Shown in pieces: positions 46,706 through 58,110 of a DNA stretch of 64,000 bases. Below the pieces are notes generated by a model. The model was not told the DNA's origin, did not search any database, and was given only the letters and a program-made list of their open reading frames with translations. The position numbers and the translations under genes were made by a program. How positions within the stretch are numbered: the stretch's first letter is position 1; every line of letters starts with the position of its first letter. This stretch comes from Limnephilus marmoratus (lineage: Eukaryota; Arthropoda; Insecta; Trichoptera; Limnephilidae), in NCBI GenBank assembly GCA_917880885.1, contig OU862908.1, forward strand, positions 51,357,819 through 51,421,818, written 5' to 3'.

Positions 46706-47473
46706 GACTCCAGATACTAATATCTACAGCCTGTATGTTGGACGAATATCTACAGCTCATACGTTGAACTAATATCTACGAACTTCAGAGTGTTGACTAA
46801 TATCTACAGAGCTAAGGTCGGACGAATATCTATGACGGTCCCAGTGTTGACTAATATCTACAGAGCGTAGGTTGTACTAATACCTACAGAGCGTAGGTTG
46901 GACTAATCAGCTAAATGTGTCCAATAGTCCGATATTAGGGATTTTTACATACATACTTACATAAATTAAGTTTTTTAAACTGCATACGCAATATTACGTT
47001 ATTCCAATACTTTATACATAATTGCAAATCCAACCTCTACCAGTGCTGTAGATATTCGTCAACACTTTGGTTCTCATAGATATTAGTTCGATTTTTTCAG
47101 TTTTCGGAATTCCTCTAGATAATATGACTCCAGTTACTAATATCTACAGCCTGTATGTCGGACGAATATCTACAGCTCATATGTTGAACTAATATCTACG
47201 AACTTCAGAGTGTTGACTAATATCTACAGAGAGGTTGGACTAATCAGCTAAATGTGTCCAATAGTCCGATATTAGGGATTTTTACATACATACTTACATA
47301 AATTAAGTTTTTTAAACTGCATACGCAATATTACGTTATTCCAATATGCTATACATAATTGCAAATCCAACCTCTACCAGTGCTGTAGATATTCGTCAAC
47401 ACTTTGGTTCTTATAGATATTAGTTCGATTTTTTCAGGTTTCGGAATTCCTGTAGATATGAGTAGACGCCTCC
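46706..47473. mobile_element. Motif-array element, tandem dimer
   Basis: Left end GACTCCAGATACTAATATCT, right end from outside GGAGGCGTCTACTCATATCT, flanked by TTTTTAAAT on both sides (46697-46705, 47474-47482). The left part is eight units of 26 or 28 bp, each starting AC(T/G)AATATCTA; the right part has the motif inverted (TAGATATTCGT, TAGATATTAGT). A second left end starts at 47127, so this is a head-to-tail dimer whose first unit lacks its right tip. No coding capacity. Confidence 0.75.
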
Positions 47474-47482
47474 TTTTTAAAT

Positions 47483-48440
47483 ACATCTATTTGAATTTCG
47501 ATTGTTTTCTTGAAGTATTAATGAAGTGGAATCTTGGAAGTGTAAATTAAGCCACTTCCCGACATCCAGTCGAGCTGAAATTCGGCCGGTAGACTCCTTG
47601 TCGTTGACAATGCATTTTATACAGACATACACGCATTTTTCTGAAATTTTATGACCTTATATTAAAAAAAATTCAGCAGTTAATACGAAATAAATCCCGG
47701 TTCCATCCAATTAGGATTTGGCATAAGCGTTAGCGGTGTTCACTCATTTTAGTCAGTCCCTGGGGAGAAAAAATCAATCCATGGTCAAACCAAAACAACA
47801 ACAAAAAATCTTTGAAATGGGCTACTAGCCGGCCCAAGAGACGGCGCCACTGGGTCGAAAATTGAAAATTGAATTATAGTTGAAAAAAACTTCGTTTTCA
47901 CGGGATGATTTTTTTAGCTTTAAATTTGGGAGCATATTTTGGTTATAATACAACGCAATAAGAATATTCTAACCAATATCGTGTTATATATTCAATAACA
48001 GCTGAGTGTGAAAACCATTGTACAAGTACATCACTTGGTCGAAGATGAAAACTTTCATTTACGAATACCGAAAAAATATTTCCGTTATTTATTTTTGGGG
48101 TGTTATGCCGTGTCGCGCTACCTCCTTCTTTAGCCAACGTTACATCGTTAGACCGAAAAATTATGAAATTAAGTTGATTTTTGCAGTTTTCGTTGGTAGA
48201 TTTTGGAATTCTGTTTCTATTCTGAAGTACTGATGCAAGGCAGGTTTGCTACAAGCGCACTGCGCGTTCGTAACAAAGCTCTAAGATGCATTTAATAAAG
48301 CAGTCACGATGCATTATGCCCAGTACCTTGAGTCACCAATGTGCATTCCACTCCTAAGCCCGTCGCTGGAAAATGCATGTTGAGATGTACAAATATGAAT
48401 GTACAAAATAAAACATTTTCATTATCCCTTATTTATTTAT
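47483..48440. other. Non-coding; one foldback-related fragment
   Basis: 48075-48150 (GGGGTGTTATGCCGTG, GCGCTACCTCCTTCTTTAGC) matches an arm of the inverted pair at 56860-57080. Nothing else recognised. Confidence 0.4.
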
Positions 48441-49190
48441 CATTAACTTCTTGCACCTCTGCCATAGGTCACCCCAAGCGGTTCGCTGCGTCAGGAGTGC
48501 CTGGGTTCATGGGGTGAGGTTTGTCTAGATCAGTGGTTCCCAAACTCTTTTATACGGACCCCTTCTCTCCCCCTCCCCCGCCGCCACCGCCCCAAAGCGT
48601 TAAGTGTTAACGATAAGCAAAAAAATCGTCATCTCTATTTTGCAATTTTGAAAGTTTGGAATCTGAAAACATTATTTTTCGCCAAGACTAGGAAAATTTG
48701 TTGTATGCACTTCACCTGAAGCAAATGTGTCACATTCTTTTATTTATTTTATATTATAAATCTTGCACGGACCCCTTGACATTGTTCAGGGACCCCCAAC
48801 TCAGTTATAATTTTCCATGGACCCCGTGAATGATCCTGGGGGTCCGTACGGACCACTTTCGGAATCACTGGTCTAGATCTTGACGGCGGATGCGTCTGCC
48901 CACTTACTGCGCGTTGGGTCGGATCGTGAGAGACTGACCGTTTGGCCTCTCCATTTGGTCTCTCCCGACCCATCGCCTTGCACCGCAGTGGGAGGAATGT
49001 ACTATAACTATACGAATGTATTCATACGCCCGTCACCCACCACCGACCCACTGACTTTCAGATTCCTACCCGCCCTTTTTCCTTCCCCGAACTTTCACTC
49101 TTTCCTTTCCTTTAAAATACCCTCCACACAGCATCCCCAAAGATGAGATAGGCCCCGAGGGATATCATTTTATTCAGGACCAGGAGATCC
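48441..49190 (+). repeat. Family A repeat split by a hAT MITE
   Basis: 48450-48530 has CACCTCTGCCATAGGTCACC, GCGGTTCGCTGCG and CTGGGTTCATGGGGTGAGGT. It resumes at 48879 with CTTGACGGCGGATGCGTCTG, then GACCCATCGCCTTGCACCGC and ACACAGCATCCCCAAAGATG. The split lies between GTCTAGAT repeats. Confidence 0.75.
48531..48870. mobile_element. hAT MITE, 340 bp
   Basis: Left CAGTGGTTCCCAAACTCTTT, right inverted CAGTGATTCCGAAAGTGG, with perfect GTCTAGAT flanks (48523-48530, 48871-48878). The ends contain GGACCCC repeats. The CAGTGGTTCCCAAAC start is a classic animal hAT terminus. Confidence 0.92.
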
Positions 49191-49479
49191 GCACAGGGGC
49201 ATAGAGCTGTTTGAAAATTATAAACGTTTTTTTAACATTATTTTCAATTTCCACACAGAAGGTCCTAATATTGAAAAAAAATATTTTGGAGAACTTATAT
49301 GTTACTATGAACCCATCAATATAGTATGATGTTCCTTGTTCTTACCTACCTAATGACAACAACCTAACTATAAGTTTCCCAACGCTGTAGTTTGTAGTAG
49401 AGATACGTTAGTGGCTACGCTACATAAATAAATTTTATTTTGAACGCTTTGCTTTTTACTTTATTTTTTACTAGCAGAC

Positions 49480-50640
49480 CCGGCCACACGTTGCTGTGGC
49501 TAACGAAACACAACGCCATTACCCAATCTTTATAAAATCCACACCACCCGCTTGCCAGCTGCCCGCTGCCTGAATTGAATATTTGAATTTATCGGCTTTT
49601 CTCTACTATAATAAGCACGTATTATACATATAAACTAACTAGCTGAACCCGACCACGCTTCGCTGTGGCTTTGTCTGATTTTAATTATTAGAGGAGTTAA
49701 CAAAAATTGTCTAGCAACTGTGCATTTTCCAAGAAGAAACATTGCTTAATTGAATATCTGCTGTGACTATGCTGTAGTATAATTTTTTTTAAATTATTTA
49801 TTTATTCAGACCTTAAAAGCTTTTACAATATCTCGTTATTTCATGCGTTGTTATGCCATTTAATAAAGAAATTGTTTCTCCCTGAGTGTCCTTTCCCATT
49901 CGACCCGTTCCCCTTCCGCCTCCCCTTCTTCTCCTGCATCCTCTTCCCCTCTCGCGTTCTCACTCCGTCACCTCCACCTTCCCTCTCCCCACTCCACTCC
50001 CCCCCCCCTTCCTCCGTCCCGTAAACCCTTCTCCCGAGTTCTCCTCCGCCCTCCCAGGTTCCCCTCCCCCCTCTCGCCTTCGCCTTCCACCTTCCCCGCC
50101 TTCCCTCTTCCATTTACCGCTCTCTCGTCCCGCCTACCCTCCTCCCGCGTTCCATATATTCAATCCCAGTACATTCAGTTTTTAAACAGCCCGCGTGCCA
50201 CCTTTTACAATTTTATTCAATTTTCAATTTTTCATGTATATTAAATTTGGTATCTAACATAGGTACCTATTTAAAATATCTAAAATTCTTGATTCGATTC
50301 AAACTATTAGGGGAGTACCTGCTTTAAATAAATTTATCAACTTAAAGATTTTCAAAAATAGAATTTTATTAAACAATCATTTTTCTGCAAAATGTCATTC
50401 TGTCTAGAAATGTCATTCCGTTGTTTACTATGACAAATTATGAGTCAATTTAAAACTCATAAAACTATTCTTCTACTTTGTAACTTCCAAATAAAAAGTA
50501 TGTATAAATGCTCTTCTGCTAAAATGCAATGTTCTGTAAAAATTTTGAAACAATCCATCGATTACTTTCCGAGATTAGCGCAACGCAAACATACGGAACC
50601 TAAATTTTTATAAATATAGATTAACTCGCCACTAATTATA
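49480..50640 (-). repeat. Dispersed repeat with polypyrimidine tract, two nested starts
   Basis: ACTAGCAGACCCGGCCACAC at 49480 and ACTAGCTGAACCCGACCACG at 49640 are two starts of one family. 49880-50165 is C/T-rich, the complement of 2165-2370. The far part has AGATTAGCGCAACGCAAACA and ATAAATATAGATTAACTCG. Confidence 0.6.
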
Positions 50641-51660
50641 CAATGCTTGCAATGCAACACTGAATATTTGAAAAGGGAAAATCAAATACCTACTTACTCT
50701 AGGACATCTATTTTCCAATTTCTTCCGTAGAACGAATTTCAAAAGTGACTATAGTACCTACGGCCCGCCAGCCGTTTTAAATCGCACAAAAATATGTGTT
50801 CCTTGAATTTGTCGGTTTTTCTCTGATATAATTTACATGTATTATACATATAAACATTCCTCTTCAATCACTCTATCTATTGGTGAAAACCGTATGAAAA
50901 TCCGTTGCGTACTTTAAAAGATTAACGCGCACGTACATTTTGAGCGACTTCATTTTATACTACGTAATGATGATGATGATGATAATGATGATGATGATTA
51001 TTAATTTTCAAATCTGTGTGTAAGTAGGTAACTACAATTATATGTATGGATGTCAACTGTACATAGTTGGTGCTTAAATAATTTCAGTTTATTATACAAG
51101 TTTCAGCAGGCGGCCTCAAATCAAATGATTGGCGAAAATAATCAGCCGCCGAAAATCACGGGAAAATCAAGTTAGGATGTTGAGAAGTACGGTTTCCCAG
51201 ATCTGGTCACTACATCAGCTAAAACTACCTCTTGCACGGTTACCAGGACATACCTACTAGAAGTGTGTCCCACCCTGGAACAAAGGGGAAAAATATATTC
51301 AGTTAGGGACCTACGTGAAATAACTCATCCAGGGCCGATTTGTAACTTAGGGCGTTTTTTTTATATCTACAGCGACCCTTGTTACAACACTCAAACTTTC
51401 ACCAACCAAGCCAGTCGCAATAATCGAGTTTTAGGAAAGAAAAGCGGCCTGCCCCCCCCCCCTCCCTCCTCCCTCTCCCCCCGCCGCCCATGCCTTTCTC
51501 TGTCGCACGTATGTTTTTACGCATCTTTCTATTTCGCTAAAGTCAGTACCTACCTGCGCAAGAATGGAATGTACCTACCTTGTTCAGGCCGGTCTAAAAG
51601 ATTGGCGTAATACAACAGTGTCACAAATGCAATAAATAAAATATTGCTTAGCACAACAAA
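50641..51660. other. Non-coding; (GAT)n and family C fragment
   Basis: 50968-50999 is a (GAT)n microsatellite. 51190-51250 has CCCAGATCTGGTCAC, part of family C. 51451-51490 is a C run. No gene supported. Confidence 0.45.
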
Positions 51661-51664
51661 CCTG

Positions 51665-52070
51665 CCTGTCCTAGCAAAATCACAACATACCCTATACCCA
51701 CCTGTACTAGCATAGACACAATATACCTATCTGTACTAGCATAGACACAAATATCTACCTGTACTAGCACAGACGCAACATACCTATCTGTACTAGCATA
51801 GACACAACATACCTACCAGTACTAGCATAGTCATAACGGTTTCATGCCAACTCAAAATAGCCGGAAACCCTAACCTAACGCAACCTATTTAACCAATTTT
51901 TTATCATGACCTTTCTGAGGTGCTTCTGGGTTGGTTTCATTCTGAGTTGTCCGATCACCAGACACAACATATCTACCCGTACTAGCATAGACACAACATA
52001 ACTACCTGTACTAGTATAGACACAACATACCTACCAGCACTAGCACAGACAACATACCTATCTGTTCTTG
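51665..52070 (+). repeat. 29-bp minisatellite interrupted by a small insert
   Basis: Units of about 29 bp (ACCTACCTGTACTAGCATAG plus ACACAACAT). CTAG positions 51707, 51736, 51764, 51793, 51822 and, after the insert, 51982, 52011, 52040 show the period. A first looser unit is at 51671. The interruption spans about 51838-51957. Confidence 0.85.
51838..51957. mobile_element. Small inverted-end element within the minisatellite
   Basis: Left CGGTTTCATGCCAACTCAAA, right inverted GTGATCGGACAACTCAGAAT. The element at 56222-56425 has related ends (GTGACCGGACAACTCAGAAT and CCGGTTCCATGCCAACTCAA), so this is one dispersed family. No clear target duplication. Confidence 0.55.
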
Positions 52071-53300
52071 AAGCTTGAAACTGAAATGGGCGACCAATCT
52101 GCCCATAAAACATCCATAGTTACACAACGCTGGCTCATATTAGGCAATCTTTGACCCTTGAAGATGCGGGGGTATTTTATTTGTCCACTTTTATGGCACC
52201 AAATATAATATAATTTAAGTGATATTTTGAAAGGTTCACGTGGTCTGGAGTCTGGACAAGGGCCGAGCGCTTGGCAATCCGGGTATTATTCTACCTGAGA
52301 TCACCGGCCTGAGAAAGGGGAAGCCGCCAGAAGAGGCCTTTGATAAAAACAGATTCAAGCGGGGCCGCGCTCGCCTTACCGTTTTATGGTGATAGTTATA
52401 TGGGCGTAGTAAAATTTTACGCCGGTCCTGTGTATAAATTTGCCCGTGGTATTTATGACGGGAATGAAATGCATATAATATGGTGAATTTGAGGGCATCG
52501 TATCAAACCGCCTGCACTGTATGTGCGTTATTGTTATTAGTTATTAGGTACCTTTGCGGGGAGGCTTTGTTGCACCCCATGCTGTTAGCTGTCACTGATG
52601 AGGGGTGTAAGGTGTAATGCGCGATTATTGCTCATATGACCGGCTCATTCCGTGTTCACTGAAAGCGCTAATTAGGACTTTAAGCTCTCCACCGCCACCT
52701 ATGGGAAATTTTACTTGCTCCTTACTACTTGGTATGTAGATATATTATAAGCCCCCCATAGTTCGTGCGGTGGACACATAGGTACCTACGAAAAATATAA
52801 TATTATAATATTACATGGGTAGATACCTACACAACGCAGTGTCGTCATCCCGCGGGTTGCCGGAAATCCTTGGAAAAACACCCGAAATGTCTTCAATAAT
52901 ATTAAACCTTCGCCTACTAAAAAAAAACCCTCGAGCTCCGGTGCGGTGTGGGTACTCACGTGCTCAGCTCTCAGTGCAGAAAGTGAGTAGGTAGGTACAC
53001 ATCACAGATAAGAGAAACAAAGGGTACACATTTAGATTTTTGTCATTTTGAAGTTGGATAAAAATGAATGGTTTACATTTGTTATTTATGTAAATAATTT
53101 TATTGATAAGGAAAAACATCGGCCACGCATAAAACGCATGATACGGCAGATCTCCGGATTCATTCCGGCCGAAACGAATTCAATAAATCTAATTATGAAG
53201 GCGTTTGAATCGGTCCGAGTTCGCAAAATAATAATGGAACAAATCCGGATTCACTCTCACTTGTTCCGAACTGTGGGTGGATCGTGGATCTGAAATTGGC
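52071..53300. other. Non-coding, no recognised feature
   Basis: Moderate GC, several TACCTAC words, short open frames only. This is the longest stretch of the window without an assignable repeat, so it may be unique sequence. Confidence 0.4.
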
Positions 53301-53308
53301 GCTGGAGC

Positions 53309-53682
53309 TAGTAACCGACCGAAGGTTCGGTTTCGGTTTCGGCAAGTTTCGACAAAAAAATCTAGTTTCGGCATCAGAAAATCTGCCGAACCTTCGGCCA
53401 CACGGAAACGCACCGCACGTTCGTGAATTATCGCGCGTCGTTCGGCTGACTTCGGGTGAGTTCGTGGCTCGTGTGTCACTCGCTAATATAAAAAATTATT
53501 CTCATACTTCAATTATTGATTTTTTTTATTTGTTACTTCATTTATCACGTGTTAACTGTACGTATAAGTGTAAAAAATAAAGCAAATTTCAGTAAAAAAT
53601 AGATTTTTAACATGTCTAAAAAAGTTTCGGTTTCGGCCGAAACTGAGACAGATACCGAAGATTCGGTTTCGGTCGGACACTA
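53309..53682. mobile_element. hAT MITE, 374 bp, GGTTTCGG-rich
   Basis: Left TAGTAACCGACCGAAGGTTC, right inverted TAGTGTCCGACCGAAACCGA. Flanks are GCTGGAGC and GCTGGAAC (7 of 8). The ends are built of repeated TTCGG/CCGAA. Non-coding. Confidence 0.8.
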
Positions 53683-53743
53683 GCTGGAACCAAATATTTC
53701 GGTATAAAAGATCATTATCTCATAGTCAAAGGATAGCTAGAAG

Positions 53744-53995
53744 CGTGGCTTAGCTAGGAGGGGGCGGCGGGGGCCGCCCGCCCCGGGTGCCTCCCGATGA
53801 GGGGTGACACCCGACACGTAGAATATTGTCACAAAAATATTTTACACATGTTATTTATATTTTCGTTCCGAGCTCTTACTATTGCTCCGGTTGTTGAAAA
53901 AGTTATTACCTATTCTGTCAGTATTAGTTTGGGGGGGGGGCGGTGTGACACCGCATTATCCGCACCGGGTGCCACCCATGCTAGCTACGCCACTG
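53744..53995. mobile_element. hAT MITE, 252 bp
   Basis: Left CGTGGCTTAGCTAGGAGGGG, right inverted CAGTGGCGTAGCTAGCATGG. Flanks are GCTAGAAG and GCAAGAAG (7 of 8). GGGTGACACC and GGTGTGACACC occur inside. A single end of the same family is at 62421. Confidence 0.8.
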
Positions 53996-54039
53996 GCAAG
54001 AAGCATTGCTTATTTTCTTTTGTTGGTCTCCATGGAGCA

Positions 54040-54120
54040 AATTTGCGTTTCAGTCTCACTGGCTCCAGACGGATGGAAGCAGTTGGGGCTCTTGTGCCTT
54101 CCCCTTAAACCATCCTCCGC
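54040..54120 (-). repeat. Family C fragment
   Basis: The minus strand has AGAGCCCCAACTGCTTCCAT, CCGTCTGGAGCCAGTGAGAC, matching the start of family C at 2906 and 11400. Confidence 0.5.
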
Positions 54121-54201
54121 ACCCCCTCCTCATGCCCGTTTTTCGCCAGAAAACAAAGATCCGGCCCTAAGCAATTTGATAAATAATTTTTTTTAATGGC
54201 T

Positions 54202-54398
54202 CAGGGGGCCAAGTCTCTATCTTTTATTGTTTACTAACAGCCTGTTACTTAACATTAATTACGTCACAAACACGTATTTTGACCTTAACGCTATTTTTTG
54301 TAGTCTCTATTAATTTCGTAATGCGGAATTTTGTGACGTAATTAATGTTAAGTAACAGGCTGTTAGTAAACAATAAAAGATAGAGACTTGGCCCCCTG
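54202..54398. mobile_element. MITE, 197 bp, ~68-bp inverted ends
   Basis: CAGGGGGCCAAGTCTCTATC and TTATTGTTTACTAACAGCCT pair perfectly with the right arm (54331-54398). The central ~60 bp is unpaired. No target duplication was seen. Confidence 0.85.
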
Positions 54399-56221
54399 GG
54401 TAGTCGCAAAAATTATTTATTTATTTATTTACTTGGGCTTTTACAAAATAAGTATTAAGTGATACAATTGGGTTAGACAAGTACATAGTAGGTACACAAT
54501 ATATAATGATGTGAGAATAGATAAGATATAGATAAGAATAGATAAGATGTGAGAGTAGATAAGATGAGATAAATAAGACAAAATTAAAATTAATAGTTTG
54601 TAGTATGGAAAGCGAAAAGGTATAAAGAAATAAAAAAATAAATTAAAAGTGTATTCACTGCGGAGTCGTGAAATTATACAATTCAGTAAAAGCAATTGTA
54701 AAGACTTCGTTTCATAACCAATACACTGACAGCCTTACTAAAAAACCCAGTGAAAATTTTATTCAATTGACAAACGGCCGCGGATGTGAAAACATTACTA
54801 ATTAAAAATTTGTTCTTTGAAAGAAATACACATGGTTTCCGCGGCCTGAGAGGGTAGTTTATCTCTGTTTTAACCATTGATGTTCGAACGATATTTGTAA
54901 TTTTTCCATAGTATTTTGAATGTTCTATATATTTCTTATTTTTGAAGGTGTCGTAAAAACAAATACCATTTATGAAAACTAGATACAATTACCTTTTAGA
55001 TTTGTGTATTTGAAATACACTTTAGCTTTCAAAAACTGCCATATTTTAAGATTCAAACTCGGAAAAAAATGGAAAAAAATTTCCTCCCACAACATTTTTG
55101 ACCAAAATGTAGAGAAATTTAAATAAAATCAAAATTTAAAAAACACAGTCCTTTTATGTAATAAATTTGGAAGGAAACTATCACCTCACTTTTTCATCGT
55201 GTATACAATAAAAAAATAATAAAAAATTTAAAAGTTTTGTTTATTGCCAAAAAAATAACTTAGAAATAATACTGACTTTTAAAACAGATTTATTGCATCT
55301 CTAAAGACGTTAATTTCTTTTTATACGTTTACGAACACATGTATTAGATATTAATATTATAAAAAATTATCACTTTTAAGGAATTCTCTTAAAATAAAGA
55401 TCTTAAAATGTTAATTTTATCTTTTATGTAACCTATAAAACAGTATTCTGACAGTTCAACTTTGAAAGTACGGCGTTTGTACAATAACTTGATTAAACTT
55501 ATGTAAACCACACAAATAATACGGTATATATATTAATTATATGAATAGAACAGTTATTTCGTCACTACAATAGAAATTATTAAGTAAAATCACAACATCT
55601 AACAAAATTTTCGACATCCCGCCATAAACACACCTGGGCTTGGTTTTCAAGCAAGCTGTGTGTTCATCGCGGGCCGTTGATGCACACGCGCGCCAATAAT
55701 GCTCCTGGCGGAGAATAATTAAAACAACATTTTTTCCTACTAAATTATAACCATTTGCGACGTTGTCAGATCTTTAAGCATTTTAACAGCGTGAGCACGC
55801 AAGAAACGTTATTGGTAATAAAACGTGATTTAGTGTATACAAGGGATAATTATGTTATTGCAATAACACAGTTAATTGGTCGCGCTGTGGTTTTTTTTTA
55901 GTAAGGCTGTTAATCTTTAAACATGTCTACAACATTCCCAAATTTGTTGCCAAAATGATGTAGTCTATTTATAGGTGTATGAGCCTCATAGTTTGTTTTA
56001 AAATTTTCACAGAAGAAGGTAGCACTTTGCCTCGTATTTTTGGTCGGTACGTAAAATTTTATTTTGGCGAGAGATAAGGTCGAGTTTCTATCATTTTCTG
56101 AGTTAATGTGTGTGCAATAATAATAACATAACATTTGTATAGCGCGGTGTAGTATTATTTCACTTCAAGTGCAGTTTGATTAAATTAAATTATTGGGTTC
56201 ACTTAGGGTCGGTAAGCGTAT
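54399..56221. other. AT-rich non-coding; possible 1.2-kb inverted-end element
   Basis: (ATTT)n at 54413-54433. ACAGCCTTACTAAAAA at about 54728 and its complement at about 55893-55908 may be the ends of a non-autonomous element; there is no certain target duplication. The inside is very AT-rich with a GC patch at 55625-55700. No gene supported. Confidence 0.4.
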
Positions 56222-56425
56222 CAGTAAATGTAGTGACCGGACAACTCAGAATCATGAATCATGCAACTTCAACACCCCTCTGAAAAGTTATTAAAAGTGA
56301 TGAAAAATGAAAAAAATTGATTAAATATGTTACAATTGGTAAAGTCGAGTTATTTTAAAAAAAAAGTTAACTTTTAATGACTTTTTAAAGGGGTGTTGAA
56401 ATGCCACTTTGTTGAGTTGGCATGG
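56222..56425. mobile_element. Inverted-repeat element, GTGACCGG family
   Basis: GTGACCGGACAACTCAGAAT at the left; CTTCAACACCCCTCTGAAAA pairs with TTTTTAAAGGGGTGTTGAAA; right end GAGTTGGCATGGAACCG. Related to the insert at 51838. Confidence 0.6.
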
Positions 56426-56429
56426 AACC

Positions 56430-56508
56430 GGTAGGTTCCTATTTCTAGGCTTATCTAGCCAGGGCTGCTACTATATCTAGGCTTATCTAGCCAGGGCTGC
56501 TACTAGAT
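56430..56508 (+). repeat. Two tandem 34-bp copies
   Basis: TCTAGGCTTATCTAGCCAGG plus GCTGCTACTA occurs twice in a row. The second copy provides the target site (TACTAGAT) of the following hAT. Confidence 0.85.
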
Positions 56509-57652
56509 CCGTGGTCGTCAAACTGCGGCCCGCGGCGGATGTTTGTGCGGCCCGCACAAATATCTACCGTTTTCTTTTTAAATATTTTTTTTCGTGAAAC
56601 AATTATACGCTCCGTTTTTTTTGCGGCCCGCACAAATATCTGCCGTTTTCTTTTTAAATATATTTTTTCATGTACAATTATATTATCCTTTTTTTTTCAA
56701 ATATTTTGTGTACGTATACCCTTCTGATTTTAAAACGTTGATTTTAATTGATTGACATTTGATTTTAAAACACCCAACTGGTTTTTGAACACATCCAAAG
56801 TTAGATACGTTTTTAGATTTTTATGGCCAAAAGTATTTTCCTTATTTGTTTTTGGTGTTGCGCTACCTTCTTCTTTAGCCAACGTTTTGGACAGCGTTGT
56901 AGTGTCCATCATCAGGGCAGATCCGGCAGATGTGTGATCTGCCGGATCTGCCCTGATGATGGATAATTGCCCTGCCCGGATAATTGCCCTGCAACGCAAC
57001 GCTGTCCGAAATGTTGGCTAAAGAATGAGGTAGCGCAACACGGCATAACACCCCAAAAAACAAATAACGAACATCCAAAGTCGATTTTGAACGCGCGCAT
57101 AGTGTACGTCGTACGTTCTCAACGTGGGCGATAACGCCCCATTGTGGTCGTTTAAGACTTTCAGGGGGGCAATAGAAGACCCAGAGAAAATTAAAGGGCG
57201 TAGAGATGGCACAGTGAGGGCGTGGGTAGGTAAAAAAAATGGTCTAAAAAAGACCAAAAAAACACCCTTATCACGTACCAATAAAGCAAATTATTTGTTG
57301 TTTACGTGTAAGACGTATTGTAATCATTTTTATCACGTGTGAGAAAATTCACACATTTCAATAGTTCGGGAAGTGGCTGAAAATCGAACTAAAAGATTCC
57401 ATTACTGATCTACATAGTTTTTTTTTAATATTGTAGGTATTATGATTTTACGTGTGTTATTATTATTAAGAATTGACAATATATCATGAACACAAGAAGG
57501 AAGGAGGTAGCAACCCGGTACTTAAATACAGCATAATTGCTTTTTTAACTTGCTAAACAAAAAATTACAACATCCCCCCCCCCTCCTCCCCCCCCGGTGA
57601 TACCCCACATTGTCCTTTGTGGCCCTTGATCAGAAAAGTGTGACGACCGCTG
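56509..57652. mobile_element. hAT element, 1144 bp, with 8-bp target duplication
   Basis: TACTAGAT on both sides (56501-56508, 57653-57660). Left CCGTGGTCGTCAAACTGCGG, right inverted CAGCGGTCGTCACACTTTTC. 56549-56715 is an ~85-bp tandem duplication (GCGGCCCGCACAAATATCT). It contains the inverted pair at 56860-57080 and no transposase. Confidence 0.9.
56830..57080. repeat. Foldback inside hAT
   Basis: CTTTAGCCAACGTTTTGGAC and its complement (GTCCGAAATGTTGGCTAAAG), with GCGCTACCTTCTTC/GAATGAGGTAGCGC and TTTGTTTTTGG/CCCCAAAAAACAAA outside. The centre contains a smaller perfect hairpin, GGCAGATCCGGCAGA... against TCTGCCGGATCTGCC. Related words at 48075-48150. Confidence 0.7.
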
Positions 57653-58110
57653 TACTAGATAGATAGACGGAACTAAATAAAGCATAAAGAACAACTGATT
57701 TACCAGCCCTTACAGCATGGACATAGGCACGGTGGGGCAAGGTGAGGCGTTTGCCCGGAGGCGTCTACTAATATCTACAGGAATTCCAAAAACTGAAAAA
57801 ATCGAACTAATATCTATGAGAATCAAAGTGTTGACGAATATCTACAGCTCAAACTGTTGATTAATATCTATGAGAACCAAAGTGTTGACGAATATCTACA
57901 GCACTGGCAGAGGTTGGATTTGCAATTATGTATAGTATATTGGAATAACGTAATATTGCGTATGCAGTTTAAAAACTTAATTTATGTAAGTATGTATGTA
58001 AAAATCCCTAATATCAGACTATTGGACACATTTAGCTGATTAGTCCAACCTACGCTCTGTAGATATTAGTTCAACCTACGCTCTGTAGATATTAGTCAAC
58101 ACTCTGAAGT

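Noticed and set aside
46706..47473. CRISPR-like spaced repeats (AATATCTAC every 26-28 bp)
   Set aside because: Eukaryotic context, imperfect repeats, motifs inverted at the other end, and matching flanks. It fits a transposon end, not a CRISPR array.
52071..53300. Host gene exons in the apparently unique stretch
   Set aside because: No frame with a domain or a supported splice pair; short frames only.
54728..55908. Complete DNA transposon bounded by ACAGCCTTACTAAAAA
   Set aside because: Only about 16 bases of inverted similarity and no readable target duplication; kept only as a possibility in the region note.
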